Source of the DNA: Natrarchaeobius chitinivorans
GTDB lineage: Archaea; Halobacteriota; Halobacteria; Halobacteriales; Natrialbaceae
NCBI RefSeq assembly: GCF_003841505.1
Contig: NZ_REGA01000028.1
Location: 1-33,269 of the forward strand
Direction: 5' to 3'
Length of the DNA: 33,269 nucleotides
Under the pieces are notes generated by a model. That model saw only the letters and a list, made by a program, of their open reading frames with translations, made no database searches and was not told the origin of the DNA. Shown one piece after another: positions 1 to 7,256 of the stretch (within the stretch, counting starts at the first letter, position 1; every line of letters starts with the position of its first letter). The position numbers were made by a program, and so were the translations under genes.

Positions 1-1
1 G

Positions 2-199
2 CTCAACTACAGCGACCGAAACCACGTCGAAAAGTGGTTTCAGACAGTCTCAATGCGAATCGACCGCTTTCACGCCTTCTGGCGGGGCAGTCCAGCCAGC
101 GCACGCCGCTGGCTGAGACGCTTCAGACACCACTACAACCACGATCGACCGAATCAAGCGCTGAATGGCCGAACACCAGCCGAAGAGGTGCTGAACTAG
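2..199 (+). CDS. DDE-type transposase, C-terminal part (cut by window edge)
   Basis: The open frame runs in from the left edge and ends at TAG, giving the last 65 residues of a transposase. It holds the sequence HVEKWFQT, whose Glu is the likely third acid of the DDE triad. A basic stretch follows, then HHYNHDRPNQALNGRTPAEE, the typical end of rve/DDE insertion-sequence transposases (YN-x-RP-x-Q-x-L-x-GRTP). The enzyme would cut and join the ends of its own IS element. The IS family (IS6-like or IS481-like) cannot be settled from this tail. Whether the gene is intact is unknown because its 5' end lies outside the window. Confidence 0.8.
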   Translation, partial: LNYSDRNHVEKWFQTVSMRIDRFHAFWRGSPASARRWLRRFRHHYNHDRPNQALNGRTPAEEVLN

Positions 200-504
200 A
201 CAGTGCCGTGGCCGTGACGGTTCGACGTCGGACTTCACTTTCAGTTCACTCTGAAAATGGTTAAGGTGGTCGACCTCGTATTCCGTGTTAGAAGGCAACA
301 CGGCCGCGTGGCGGCCGTCGTTCGAACCCTACGAACGTTCCAGACCCATCTCTGAAACTCGTGTTGTATTACTGCAAAACGGATAGAACAGCTTTATGAG
401 GAATGCATGAATACCGAACCTTCGTCACGAATGATGAGAGCCAGGACTCGAGGAAACGACAGAACCGAGGGACGGCACCGGCATTTCGTCGAGGTGTGTC
501 GCGC
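200..504. other. Spacer between transposase and nrdJ
   Basis: I see no gene here. The right end of the insertion sequence should lie in the first ~100 bases, but it cannot be located without its partner end. A perfect hairpin with 7-bp arms CGGCCGC / GCGGCCG and a 3-nt loop lies at 301-317, and a second small one (GTTCG / CGAAC) follows near 320-337. Either could act as a terminator. An ATG at 403 is in frame with nrdJ, but the 34 extra residues it would add are basic and unlike the rest of the protein. Confidence 0.5.
491..496 (+). promoter_or_regulatory. Shine-Dalgarno site of nrdJ
   Basis: GAGGTG lies 8 nt before the ATG at 505 and matches the haloarchaeal anti-Shine-Dalgarno. This favours 505 over the in-frame ATG at 403 as the start of the ribonucleotide reductase. 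Confidence 0.6.
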
Positions 505-3500
505 ATGAGCAAGAGCGACCTCTCTGCGGAGGAGCTGACCCTGCCGATCAAACGGACCGAAGGCGAGACGTTAGCCGACCGACTGACGGCCAACGCCTAC
601 CATAACATTCTCCCCGCGCGGTACCTCCGCAAGGACGCCGACGGCGAACTCATCGAGGAACAGGAGGACCTTTTCGAGCGCGTCGGTAAGAACATCGCCC
701 TGGCCGAGGCGGTCTACGAGGCAGAAAAACGCGACCTCGAGATCACGGCCACGCCCGATCAACTCAAGCCGGACCACCCCCGTCGAGACGAACTCACCGA
801 AGAAGTGTTCGGCGACGAAGTGACCACGGCAGACGACGCAGACGCCGAAACGGTCCTGACCGAGCACAACGTCAACAAGTTCGCTTACGAGACGATCGTT
901 CCCGAACTCCCCGAACCGGTTCGAGAGCACGTCGAGGACGTCGCCGAGACGTTTACCGAGGGGATGGAGTCGCTGTCGTTCATGCCGAACTCGCCGACCC
1001 TGATGAACGCGGGCGACGAACTCCAGCAGCTCTCGGCGTGTTTCGTCATGAGCCCCGACGACGACCTCTCGGACATCCACGAGACTGCCAAAAAGGCCGC
1101 GGAGGTCTTCCAGTCCGGCGGCGGCGTCGGCTACGGCTTCTGGCAGCTGCGACCGTACGGCGACGCGGTCGGCTCGACCGGCGGCATCGCCTCCGGGCCG
1201 ATCACGTTCATGCGAACGTACGACCAGCTCTGTGAGACCATCGCCCAGGGAGGGACCCGACGCGGTGCCCAGATGGGCATCATGCGCGTCTCTCACCCTG
1301 ACGTTATCGAGTTCATCCACGCCAAGAACAAAGACGTCTCGCTCGCCCACACGCTCCGGCTGAACGACCCGGACGACTACACCTACACCACCTTCTCCGA
1401 AGCCCTCGAGGAGGCACGCGACCTGATCGACGAGGACGGACGCGTTCCCAAGCACCTGCGAAACGCCGTCGAGGGCCATCTCTCGAATTTCAACATCTCC
1501 GTCGGCGTCACCGACGCGTTCATGGAGGCGCTGCAAAACGGCGAGGAGTACACGTTCACCAACCCGCGTACGGAAGAGCCACACATCGCCACCGAAGAGA
1601 CCAAAGAGATGTACAGCCGCTACGACCTCGGCGAGCACGTCGAGGTCGGCGAACCGCTGTCGATTCCCGCCGAACTCGTCTGGGAGCGCATCGTCGAGGG
1701 CGCACACGAAAACGGCGAACCCGGCGTCATCTACTTAGAGCGGGTGAACAAGGAACACTCCTTCGACGTCGAAGAAAATTCCGACCACAGAATACTCGCA
1801 ACAAACCCCTGTGGCGAACAGCCGCTCGAGGAGCACGAGGCCTGTAACCTCGGACACATCAACCTCTCGACGCTCGCGGATTCGGACGCCCCCGACTGGC
1901 GGGTCTGGTCCGAGGAGCACGGCGAGGAGTACGACTCGCGGGCCGAGGCCGTCGACGCCTTCCTCGAGGAGGCCATCGACTACGAGGAGTTCGACGAGCG
2001 CATCGAGTACGGCACCCGGTTCCTCGAGAACGTCGTCACGATGTCCGATTTCCCCGTCGAGGAGATCGAGCAGACGGTCAGGGACATGCGCAAGATCGGC
2101 CTCGGCATCATGGGACTCGCACAGCTGTACATCCAGCTTGGCATCAAGTACGGCAGCGAGGAGGGCAACGAGGTCGCCCGCCAGCTGATGACCCACATCA
2201 ACCACGGCGCGAAGGCAAAGAGCCACGAACTCGCCACCGAGCGCGGCTCCTTTGCCGACTGGGAGGACTCGAAGTACGCCGAGCCGACCGAGTACCGCGA
2301 GTGGTTCGAACACCAGACCGGCGAGGACGCCGACGACTGGGCCGATGGCTTCCCCATCCGCAACCACAACGTGACCACCATCGCGCCGACCGGCACCACC
2401 TCGATGGTCGGCAACACTACCGGCGGCTGTGAGCCCATCTACAACGTCGCTTACTACAAGAACGTCACCGACGACGTCCAGGGCGACGAGATGCTCGTCG
2501 AGTTCGACGACTACTTCCTCAGGGTGCTCGAGGCCAACGACATCGACGTCGACGTGGTCAAAGAAGAGGCACAAGAGCAGATGGCGACCAACCAGTTCGA
2601 GGGCGTCGAGGGGCTCTCGACGGTGCCCGACTCCATCGGCGAACTGTTCGTCATCACGAGCGACCTCTCGGCCAAACAGCACGCAGCCGTCCAGTGTGCC
2701 TGTCAGAAAGGCGTCGACTCCGCCATCTCGAAGACGGTCAACGCGCCCAACGACTCCACGCTCGAGGACGCCAAAGACGTCTTCGAGTGGGTCTACGAGA
2801 ACGGCGGCAAGGGCGTCACCTACTACCGCGACGGCACCCGCTCGAAGCAGGTGCTGACCACGCGTGCGGACAACGCCGACTTCGCCGACGAAACCGAAGC
2901 CGCACAGGCTCTGATCGAGCAGATCGACGAGATCTTCGGCGGTCTCGAGGCGTTCCTCGAGAGCGAGGACGTCCGCGAGGTGATCGCGGAGGACGCCGAC
3001 GCACTCACCAGCGAGCGGGAAAAACCCGTCCAGGTCGACTTCACCGAAAAGCGCGAACGACCCGACGCTCTGCAGGGCGTCAGCCAGCGCATCGACACCG
3101 GCTACGGGAAGGTGTACGTGACGATCAACGAGGATCCGGAGACCGGCCAGCCGTTCGAACTGTTCGCGAACATCGGCCACTCCGGTGGGTTCACCAACTC
3201 CTTTACCGAGGCGCTCGCCAAGGTCATCTCGACCTCGCTGCGATCGGGCGTCGATCCCGAGGAGATCGTCGACGAACTCTGTGGAACCCGCTCGCCGAAG
3301 GTCGCCTGGGACAAAGGCGAACAGATCCAGTCGATCCCGGACGCCATCGGAACCGCGATGCGCCGATATCTCGACGACGAGATCGACAAACCGTACCCCA
3401 CCCAGCAGACGCTAGAGGAATCGGCCGACGCCGACCTAGGCGACGACCACCAGACCGACGGCGGTGCGACCACTGCACCGAGCGAGTCGACTGACGCGAC

Positions 3501-3615
3501 CCAGGATCTCATCGACGCCGGCGAATCCCCGGAGTGTCCCGAGTGTGGCTCGCTGTCGCTTTACTTCTCCGAAGGCTGCAAGACCTGCGAGTCCTGTGGC
3601 TGGTCCGAGTGCTGA
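505..3615 (+). CDS. nrdJ: Adenosylcobalamin-dependent (class II) ribonucleoside-diphosphate reductase
   Basis: This cytoplasmic enzyme reduces ribonucleotides to deoxyribonucleotides using a thiyl radical generated from adenosylcobalamin, and so supplies DNA precursors with or without oxygen. The protein is 1036 residues from the ATG at 505. NPCGE at residues 434-438 carries the radical Cys and the catalytic Glu. Upstream are the SACFV segment and the glycine-rich QSGGGVGYGFW stretch of the R1 barrel. APTGTTSMVGNTTGGCEP is the later phosphate/loop motif. The tail carries a four-Cys zinc ribbon (CPECG...CKTCESCGWSEC), the hallmark of long class II enzymes, probably used to re-reduce the active site. 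No intein is visible. The start at 505 is chosen because of the GAGGTG site and because family members begin near SAEELTLPIKRTEGET. Repeat copy 1 lies ~95 nt after the stop and may end the transcript. Confidence 0.97.
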   Translation: MSKSDLSAEELTLPIKRTEGETLADRLTANAYHNILPARYLRKDADGELIEEQEDLFERVGKNIALAEAVYEAEKRDLEITATPDQLKPDHPRRDELTEEVFGDEVTTADDADAETVLTEHNVNKFAYETIVPELPEPVREHVEDVAETFTEGMESLSFMPNSPTLMNAGDELQQLSACFVMSPDDDLSDIHETAKKAAEVFQSGGGVGYGFWQLRPYGDAVGSTGGIASGPITFMRTYDQLCETIAQGGTRRGAQMGIMRVSHPDVIEFIHAKNKDVSLAHTLRLNDPDDYTYTTFSEALEEARDLIDEDGRVPKHLRNAVEGHLSNFNISVGVTDAFMEALQNGEEYTFTNPRTEEPHIATEETKEMYSRYDLGEHVEVGEPLSIPAELVWERIVEGAHENGEPGVIYLERVNKEHSFDVEENSDHRILATNPCGEQPLEEHEACNLGHINLSTLADSDAPDWRVWSEEHGEEYDSRAEAVDAFLEEAIDYEEFDERIEYGTRFLENVVTMSDFPVEEIEQTVRDMRKIGLGIMGLAQLYIQLGIKYGSEEGNEVARQLMTHINHGAKAKSHELATERGSFADWEDSKYAEPTEYREWFEHQTGEDADDWADGFPIRNHNVTTIAPTGTTSMVGNTTGGCEPIYNVAYYKNVTDDVQGDEMLVEFDDYFLRVLEANDIDVDVVKEEAQEQMATNQFEGVEGLSTVPDSIGELFVITSDLSAKQHAAVQCACQKGVDSAISKTVNAPNDSTLEDAKDVFEWVYENGGKGVTYYRDGTRSKQVLTTRADNADFADETEAAQALIEQIDEIFGGLEAFLESEDVREVIAEDADALTSEREKPVQVDFTEKRERPDALQGVSQRIDTGYGKVYVTINEDPETGQPFELFANIGHSGGFTNSFTEALAKVISTSLRSGVDPEEIVDELCGTRSPKVAWDKGEQIQSIPDAIGTAMRRYLDDEIDKPYPTQQTLEESADADLGDDHQTDGGATTAPSESTDATQDLIDAGESPECPECGSLSLYFSEGCKTCESCGWSEC

Positions 3616-3708
3616 TTGACCGATAACCCGATCTTCTCCTCCTATTTCCACGACGGAACGACGCTCGAGCGAACCGACAACACGTATACTGTCGAACAGC
3701 AGTCAGTG

Positions 3709-3791
3709 ATACGGATTACTGTAACTGTGTACCGGCGCACCCGCCGCCCGGGTTGCGGGTGCGCCGGCAATGACTTGACAGTAAACCGTAT
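3709..3791 (-). repeat. 82-83-bp palindromic repeat, copy 1
   Basis: This copy lies in inverse orientation relative to the other three. Its reverse complement starts ATACGGTTTACTGTCAAG and ends ACAGTTACAGTAATCCGTAT. The inner stem is CCGGCGCACCCGC paired with GCGGGTGCGCCGG. The reverse complement is almost identical to copy 4 at 21858. It lies between nrdJ and the small zinc-finger gene, and the base before it completes TGATACGG, as at one end of every other copy. Confidence 0.9.
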
Positions 3792-3873
3792 GAGACGTCA
3801 GTCACGAGTTCGCGGCCGTCGCCATCGGAGACGGCCCCAAGAGAGCGACCGATCTCACAAAGTTCCGTCCGAC

Positions 3874-3880
3874 AGTATTA
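3874..3880 (+). promoter_or_regulatory. Probable TATA box of the zinc-finger gene
   Basis: AGTATTA lies 27-33 nt before the ATG at 3907, the spacing expected for a leaderless haloarchaeal transcript. Confidence 0.4.
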
Positions 3881-3906
3881 GCATCGCTCGAGTACAACTG
3901 GCCAGT

Positions 3907-4086
3907 ATGACGTCCGACGGTGACGGCGGTGGCGGCTCTGGTCGGGACGATTCTTCGGCCAGCGAAATCGACGATCGAGCGGGACCGACCTGTCCGCACT
4001 GTCGGAGACCGATGTACGAGCGCCACTGCAAGTACGTCTGTCCACAACACGGCGTAATCATCGACTGTAGCGATCCGTTTCTGTGA
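3907..4086 (+). CDS. Small zinc-finger protein (59 aa)
   Basis: After a disordered acidic Gly/Ser/Asp N-terminus (residues 1-27) comes a compact metal-binding part. It has Cys29 and Cys32 in CPHC, His40/Cys41, Cys45, His48 and Cys54, ending IIDCSDPFL. Two pairs of ligands, CxxC and CxxH or CxxxxC, can be drawn, so one zinc ion is likely. It resembles the family of haloarchaeal zinc-finger micro-proteins, most of which have no known partner. I chose the internal ATG because the frame upstream runs through repeat copy 1 and is not protein-like, and because a TATA-like box lies ~30 nt upstream. The last base of the TGA stop is the first base of repeat copy 2. Confidence 0.8.
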   Translation: MTSDGDGGGGSGRDDSSASEIDDRAGPTCPHCRRPMYERHCKYVCPQHGVIIDCSDPFL

Positions 4087-4167
4087 TACGGTTTACTGGA
4101 AGTCAGTACCGGTGCAACCGCGATCCGTCCTGCGATTGCACCGGTACACAGTTACAGCAATCCGTAT
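4086..4167 (+). repeat. 82-83-bp palindromic repeat, copy 2
   Basis: It starts ATACGGTTTACTGGAAGTCA and ends ACAGTTACAGCAATCCGTAT. The inner stem is CCGGTGCAA paired with TTGCACCGG, so both arms differ from copies 1 and 4 yet still pair. It begins inside the stop codon of the zinc-finger gene and ends 15 bases before the convergent VTT-type gene. Confidence 0.92.
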
Positions 4168-4182
4168 GGGTCGTCGATCCCG

Positions 4183-4914
4183 TTACCCGTCGGTCGATCG
4201 AGCGGACCGTCTCGTCCGGCTCCTCGAGCGAGCAACGCGGTAGGCGGGCCCTGCGAGTAACAGTGCGGCGGCGAGTACACAGGCGACCGAGAGGGCGATT
4301 CCGAGTTCTTCCAGCCCGTCCATCGTAACCGTCGCAGCCGACGCGCCGACGAAGACGGCGGCGACGGTCCACGGCAGTTCCCCCGCCGCCGTCCCGACGA
4401 CGAGGTGGCGCAGTCGGACGCCGCTGGCTGCAGCAGCACACGTCGAGACGTCCGACGGGATCGGCGCGAGCCGCGAGGCTGTTACGCCTCGAATCGGTCC
4501 TGCTGTCCGATAGTATCGCGTAATCACCTCACCGATTCCGTCCATCGATCCCCACCGCGCTGCCGCGAGCCCGCTCGAGCGATCGACCGGTTCGTCGGGG
4601 TCGGGTGCGAACCACCGGGCGGCGAAGAAGACGGGGACGACGGTTACGACGACGCCTGCAAGTGCGATCGGGACACCGAGTGTGACACCGTACCCGTACC
4701 CGGCGACGACAGCAAGTGGCGTCGTCGGCCAGGCGAAAAGCGGGCGGACGAGGTAGAGGCCGGCGACGACGGCCCCGAACAAAAACGGATCAGCGGCTAC
4801 GGATTCGAGCCTCGTGAGAGCCGTCGATGGCGAAACGAGCAACCCCGCGGCGACGATCGCACTCGCCACGAGTATTCCGGCGAGCGCACGCGTCGACACC
4901 GACGGAACCGACAT
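4183..4914 (-). CDS. VTT/TVP38 (SNARE-associated) family membrane protein
   Basis: This 243-residue integral membrane protein has about five to six hydrophobic segments. The middle matches the VTT (DedA/TVP38/TMEM64) family: a re-entrant region rich in small residues around PLFAWPTTPLAVVAGYGYG, followed by a basic/aromatic stretch, RYYRTAGPIRGVTASRLAPI, with the Arg-x-x-Pro loop typical of the family. Such proteins are thought to move lipids or solutes using the proton gradient. The substrate here is unknown. The start at 4914 (MSVPSVSTRALAG) is preferred over an upstream start because the extra residues are hydrophilic and a TATA-like ACAAAAGC lies ~30 nt before it. It is divergent from the gene at 5011. 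Confidence 0.75.
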   Translation of the reverse strand: MSVPSVSTRALAGILVASAIVAAGLLVSPSTALTRLESVAADPFLFGAVVAGLYLVRPLFAWPTTPLAVVAGYGYGVTLGVPIALAGVVVTVVPVFFAARWFAPDPDEPVDRSSGLAAARWGSMDGIGEVITRYYRTAGPIRGVTASRLAPIPSDVSTCAAAASGVRLRHLVVGTAAGELPWTVAAVFVGASAATVTMDGLEELGIALSVACVLAAALLLAGPAYRVARSRSRTRRSARSTDG

Positions 4915-5010
4915 CGATCGCAGTTTCGACTCGAACGCCGAAGCTTTTGTGACTCGAGTCGAAGCCGGACGACACAACGTTTATTCGCTCCGGGCAGCCA
5001 GCACCTACCG
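4915..5010. promoter_or_regulatory. Divergent promoter region
   Basis: This 96-bp spacer separates two leaderless-looking genes. GTTTATTC at about 4979-4986 lies 25-32 nt before the ATG at 5011. ACAAAAGC, read on the minus strand around 4942-4949, lies ~30 nt before the start at 4914. Both fit archaeal TATA-box spacing. Confidence 0.45.
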
Positions 5011-5514
5011 ATGGACAGAGAGGGAACCGACGACCGCCGCGGTGGGGATCACCTCGACGACCGCAGCGGCGAGGACCGCCCCGACGACCGCAGCGGCGGG
5101 GACCACCACCACGACCGCAGCGGCGGGGACGACCCTGGCGAGCGTAACGATGGGGACAAACTCGACGATCGCGTGGAACTCGGACTCGCGTTGCTCGAGC
5201 ACCTCGAGCACGAGTCGCTCTCGCTCGCCGACGTCGTCGACCGCATCGAGACGGTTACGTCCGATCCGGCGGTGACGCGGACGATTCTCGATCAGGCCGA
5301 GTTTCGCGGCATCATCGAACGCGAGGACGGAATCGTCCGGCCGAAGAGCCGCCAGTACGTCAGTTTCGACGAGGACGTGATCACGAAAGAGGGGGAGTTC
5401 TCGTGTCGACGCTGTGGCTCGAGCCTGTCGACCGGGTACTTCATCGATCTCGAAGCGGGTGAACTCGGCCCCTTCGGCTCCTCGTGCATCCGAAAAGTAA
5501 CCGGCCGCGAATAG
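5011..5514 (+). CDS. Haloarchaeal conserved protein with CxxC motif (DUF5830-like), repeat-extended N-terminus
   Basis: The protein has 167 residues. The conserved part (about 55-167) has a helical winged-helix-like portion (VELGLALLEHLEH...) and a C-terminal module with CRRC, a Gly-rich segment and a later Cys in GSSCIRKVTGRE, suggesting a small zinc site. It resembles a family of unknown function restricted to haloarchaea; DUF5830 is my tentative assignment from memory. The first ~45 residues are four copies of a nine-residue acidic repeat (DDRSGGDHH-type), which reads as a recent expansion in a disordered tail. A role in DNA or RNA binding is possible but not shown. Confidence 0.7.
   Translation: MDREGTDDRRGGDHLDDRSGEDRPDDRSGGDHHHDRSGGDDPGERNDGDKLDDRVELGLALLEHLEHESLSLADVVDRIETVTSDPAVTRTILDQAEFRGIIEREDGIVRPKSRQYVSFDEDVITKEGEFSCRRCGSSLSTGYFIDLEAGELGPFGSSCIRKVTGRE
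5031..5138 (+). repeat. 27-bp tandem repeat, four units, inside the CxxC-protein gene
   Basis: Units start at 5031, 5058, 5085 and 5112. Each begins CGACCGC(A/C)GCGG or a close variant and encodes nine residues: DDRRGGDHL, DDRSGEDRP, DDRSGGDHH, HDRSGGDDP. The last three share CGACCGCAGCGGCG exactly. Confidence 0.85.
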
Positions 5515-5561
5515 TGACGTAACCGGCCGCAAGAAGGGAGTCGAAATCGGAGAGCGGCCTG

Positions 5562-6677
5562 CTACCGTCCGCGCCGAAGTTCGGTGATCAACTGATCGAT
5601 CGTCTCCTGTTGTCGTTCGATGAGGTCGTTCTGGCGGTCGACCGCCGACTCGAGTCGGTCGAGACGCTCTATGAGTTCGGGATCGGGATCGCTCGCAGCA
5701 TCGGCCTGGTCCGCCGTGCGCTGGGGCGTTCCGTTAGCGCTGGATTCGTCGAAGACGTTCCCGGTTTCGATGGTTGCCGTCCGCTGTTCGGCGTTCGAAC
5801 CCGCCGCGGATTCGCCTCCGCCGTGGGCGGATTCCCCGGTGTCGGATTCTGATCGCGGATCGTCCTGTGGCCCCTGATTCGGAGTCGCTTCGATCTGGCT
5901 TCGCCCACCCCGTTCTCCCGTGGGGTCGCCCGCGTCGACGGCGTCCTGATCGTCGGGTTCTGGTGGATTTGCATCGAGCGGATCGACGCCGTCACCGAAG
6001 TCCATCGACGCGTCGGCCCGTTGGTCTGTCTCGTCGTCTTCCCCGACTTTTTCGTTGAGTTCCTCCAGGGAGCTGACGTCGTGATAGTCGAACAGGGCCC
6101 GTTTGAGACGCTCCCGAAGGTCGTTCGCTTCCTCGTTCGGGGCTTTGATCCGCTGGGGCCGCCCGTCGACGACGAGGACGATCTGCATTGCGACGCTACC
6201 GTCTTCGAACGAGAGTTCGCTCACGTCTCCGAAGTGGTACTCCTCGTAATCCTCGTCCCAGACCGCACCCCCGATGTGTTTGACGAGTCGATCGCTCGTG
6301 ATGAGTAACGTCAGTTCGCTGAATCGGTAGGTCTGGACGACCGTTTCGCCCGGTTCCGTGATGTCGTTTCCGTTCAATACGCCGGCGAGAACGGGGTGAA
6401 GTGCCGCGTCGGTTTTGCTCGAGGGGACCGTAAACTCGCGAGTTCCCTCGAGTGCATACTCGAGGGTGAATTTGGTTTTTCGTCGGCCTTCCGAGAGGGT
6501 CAGGCGGTCGGCGTCGTGGGGGTAGTCGTCGACCGATTCGTCGCTCAAGAGACCGTCGGCACGATAAACGAGTGTCCGCGTCGGAGTGATAAACAGTTGA
6601 TCCTCGCCGCCGAGAGAAACTCGTGCTGCGATCTCCTCGTCGTCGAGAGTAGACTGGACGATTCCGGGAACGCTCAT
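5562..6677 (-). CDS. Haloarchaeal conserved protein (DUF7115-like) with C-terminal coiled coil
   Basis: The protein has 371 residues. The N-terminal ~210 residues contain two similar beta-rich halves (GEDQLFITPTRTLVYRAD and RFSELTLLITSDRLVKHIG), resembling tandem PH-like or bPH folds. The middle (~215-325) is a disordered Asp/Glu/Gly/Ser linker. The end (LDRLESAVDRQNDLIERQQE...) is a heptad coiled coil, so it probably oligomerises. It is soluble and has no signal peptide. I recall this architecture as a haloarchaeal family of unknown function (DUF7115, tentative). The ATG at 6677 (MSVPGIVQ) is preferred because the residues upstream are poor in acidic residues and unlike the family start. It is divergent from tRNA-Met. 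Confidence 0.7.
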   Translation of the reverse strand: MSVPGIVQSTLDDEEIAARVSLGGEDQLFITPTRTLVYRADGLLSDESVDDYPHDADRLTLSEGRRKTKFTLEYALEGTREFTVPSSKTDAALHPVLAGVLNGNDITEPGETVVQTYRFSELTLLITSDRLVKHIGGAVWDEDYEEYHFGDVSELSFEDGSVAMQIVLVVDGRPQRIKAPNEEANDLRERLKRALFDYHDVSSLEELNEKVGEDDETDQRADASMDFGDGVDPLDANPPEPDDQDAVDAGDPTGERGGRSQIEATPNQGPQDDPRSESDTGESAHGGGESAAGSNAEQRTATIETGNVFDESSANGTPQRTADQADAASDPDPELIERLDRLESAVDRQNDLIERQQETIDQLITELRRGR

Positions 6678-6748
6678 GTCGCGGTAGTTCGCAAGGGCCT
6701 GTGATAAATCCGTGGGTCCCCGTTGCACGGCAGCGCCGAATGAGAAGC

Positions 6749-6753
6749 TTAAA
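6749..6753 (+). promoter_or_regulatory. TATA box of tRNA-Met
   Basis: TTAAA within GAAGCTTAAAG lies 28-32 nt before the first base of the tRNA, with purine-rich BRE-like bases just upstream. Confidence 0.6.
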
Positions 6754-6780
6754 GAAACGGACCGCACTACGAGAGAACGA

Positions 6781-6931
6781 GCCCGGGTGGCTTAGCTGGA
6801 CATAGCGCCGCACTCATAGGGTTCAGAGATTCGGTGCGGTTTCGCCTTGGAAGCCTCCGTGTCCCTCGAGGACTGCCGAGCCTCGAACCTGGGACATGCG
6901 GAGATCGAGGGTTCGGAGCCCTCCCCGGGCA
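6781..6931 (+). tRNA. trnM: Elongator tRNA-Met (CAU) with a 77-nt intron
   Basis: Exon 1 is 6781-6818 and exon 2 is 6896-6931. The acceptor arms are GCCCGGG (6781-6787) and CCCGGGC (6924-6930), with discriminator A6931. The anticodon stem is CCGCA (6808-6812) with TGCGG (6897-6901). The loop is CTCATA plus A, with anticodon CAT at 6815-6817. The T arm is GAGGG-TTCGGAG-CCCTC. The intron (6819-6895) lies between positions 37 and 38, the canonical archaeal place, and begins GGGTTCAGAGATTCGGTGCG. Elongator tRNA-Met introns of about this size are known in haloarchaea and are cut at a bulge-helix-bulge by the tRNA splicing endonuclease. CCA is not encoded. Confidence 0.95.
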
Positions 6932-7256
6932 CTGGCTTTCTATCCGAAGTCACGAACGCAGCGAGTGACGAGTCCGGAATCCAGTGCCCGAACGAGACGG
7001 AGAACCCGGAGGTCCTCAAGAGTGAGCAATGCGAGGCGCGAGCGTCGTGAGCGCCTCGAAAATGCGAGCGGCGAAGCCGCGAGCACAGCGAACGATCGAG
7101 GGAACGAAAGAGCTCGCTTTTCGGTGGTTCGGAGGCGGAGACCCGGTGGTCTTCAGCGAGCGAACCGAGGCAAGCAACAGCGTTTTTCCACTCGACGCAG
7201 ACATCCTAACCGCCCAACAACCGCGGAATCGACGTATTCGGTGAATATTTCGTTCG
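6932..7256. other. Non-coding spacer with hairpins
   Basis: I see no credible gene. The tRNA 3' end GGGCACTGG (6928-6936) is followed ~50 nt later by its inverse CCAGTGCCC (6982-6990), forming a long-loop hairpin. Further on, GAGGCGC and GCGCCTC (about 7030-7058) form another, and short GCGAGCGGCGAAGCCGCGAGC-type palindromes follow. These look like a terminator plus typical haloarchaeal intergenic palindromes. The promoter of the antiporter pair must lie in the last ~60 bases, but no strong TATA box stands out. Confidence 0.5.

Noticed and set aside
403-504. Longer nrdJ starting at 403
   Set aside because: The added residues are basic and not family-like, and GAGGTG lies at the proper distance from the ATG at 505.
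1735-3180. Long open frame on the minus strand opposite nrdJ
   Set aside because: It is a frame shadow caused by high third-position GC in nrdJ; nrdJ has all family motifs and the antisense product resembles nothing.
3616-3906. N-terminal extension of the zinc-finger ORF
   Set aside because: The frame passes through the palindromic repeat and is Arg-rich; the internal ATG with a TATA box upstream is a better start.
6896-7256. Possible integration (att) site at the tRNA-Met 3' end
   Set aside because: The only repeat of the tRNA end is inverted and short, and no integrase gene is nearby.
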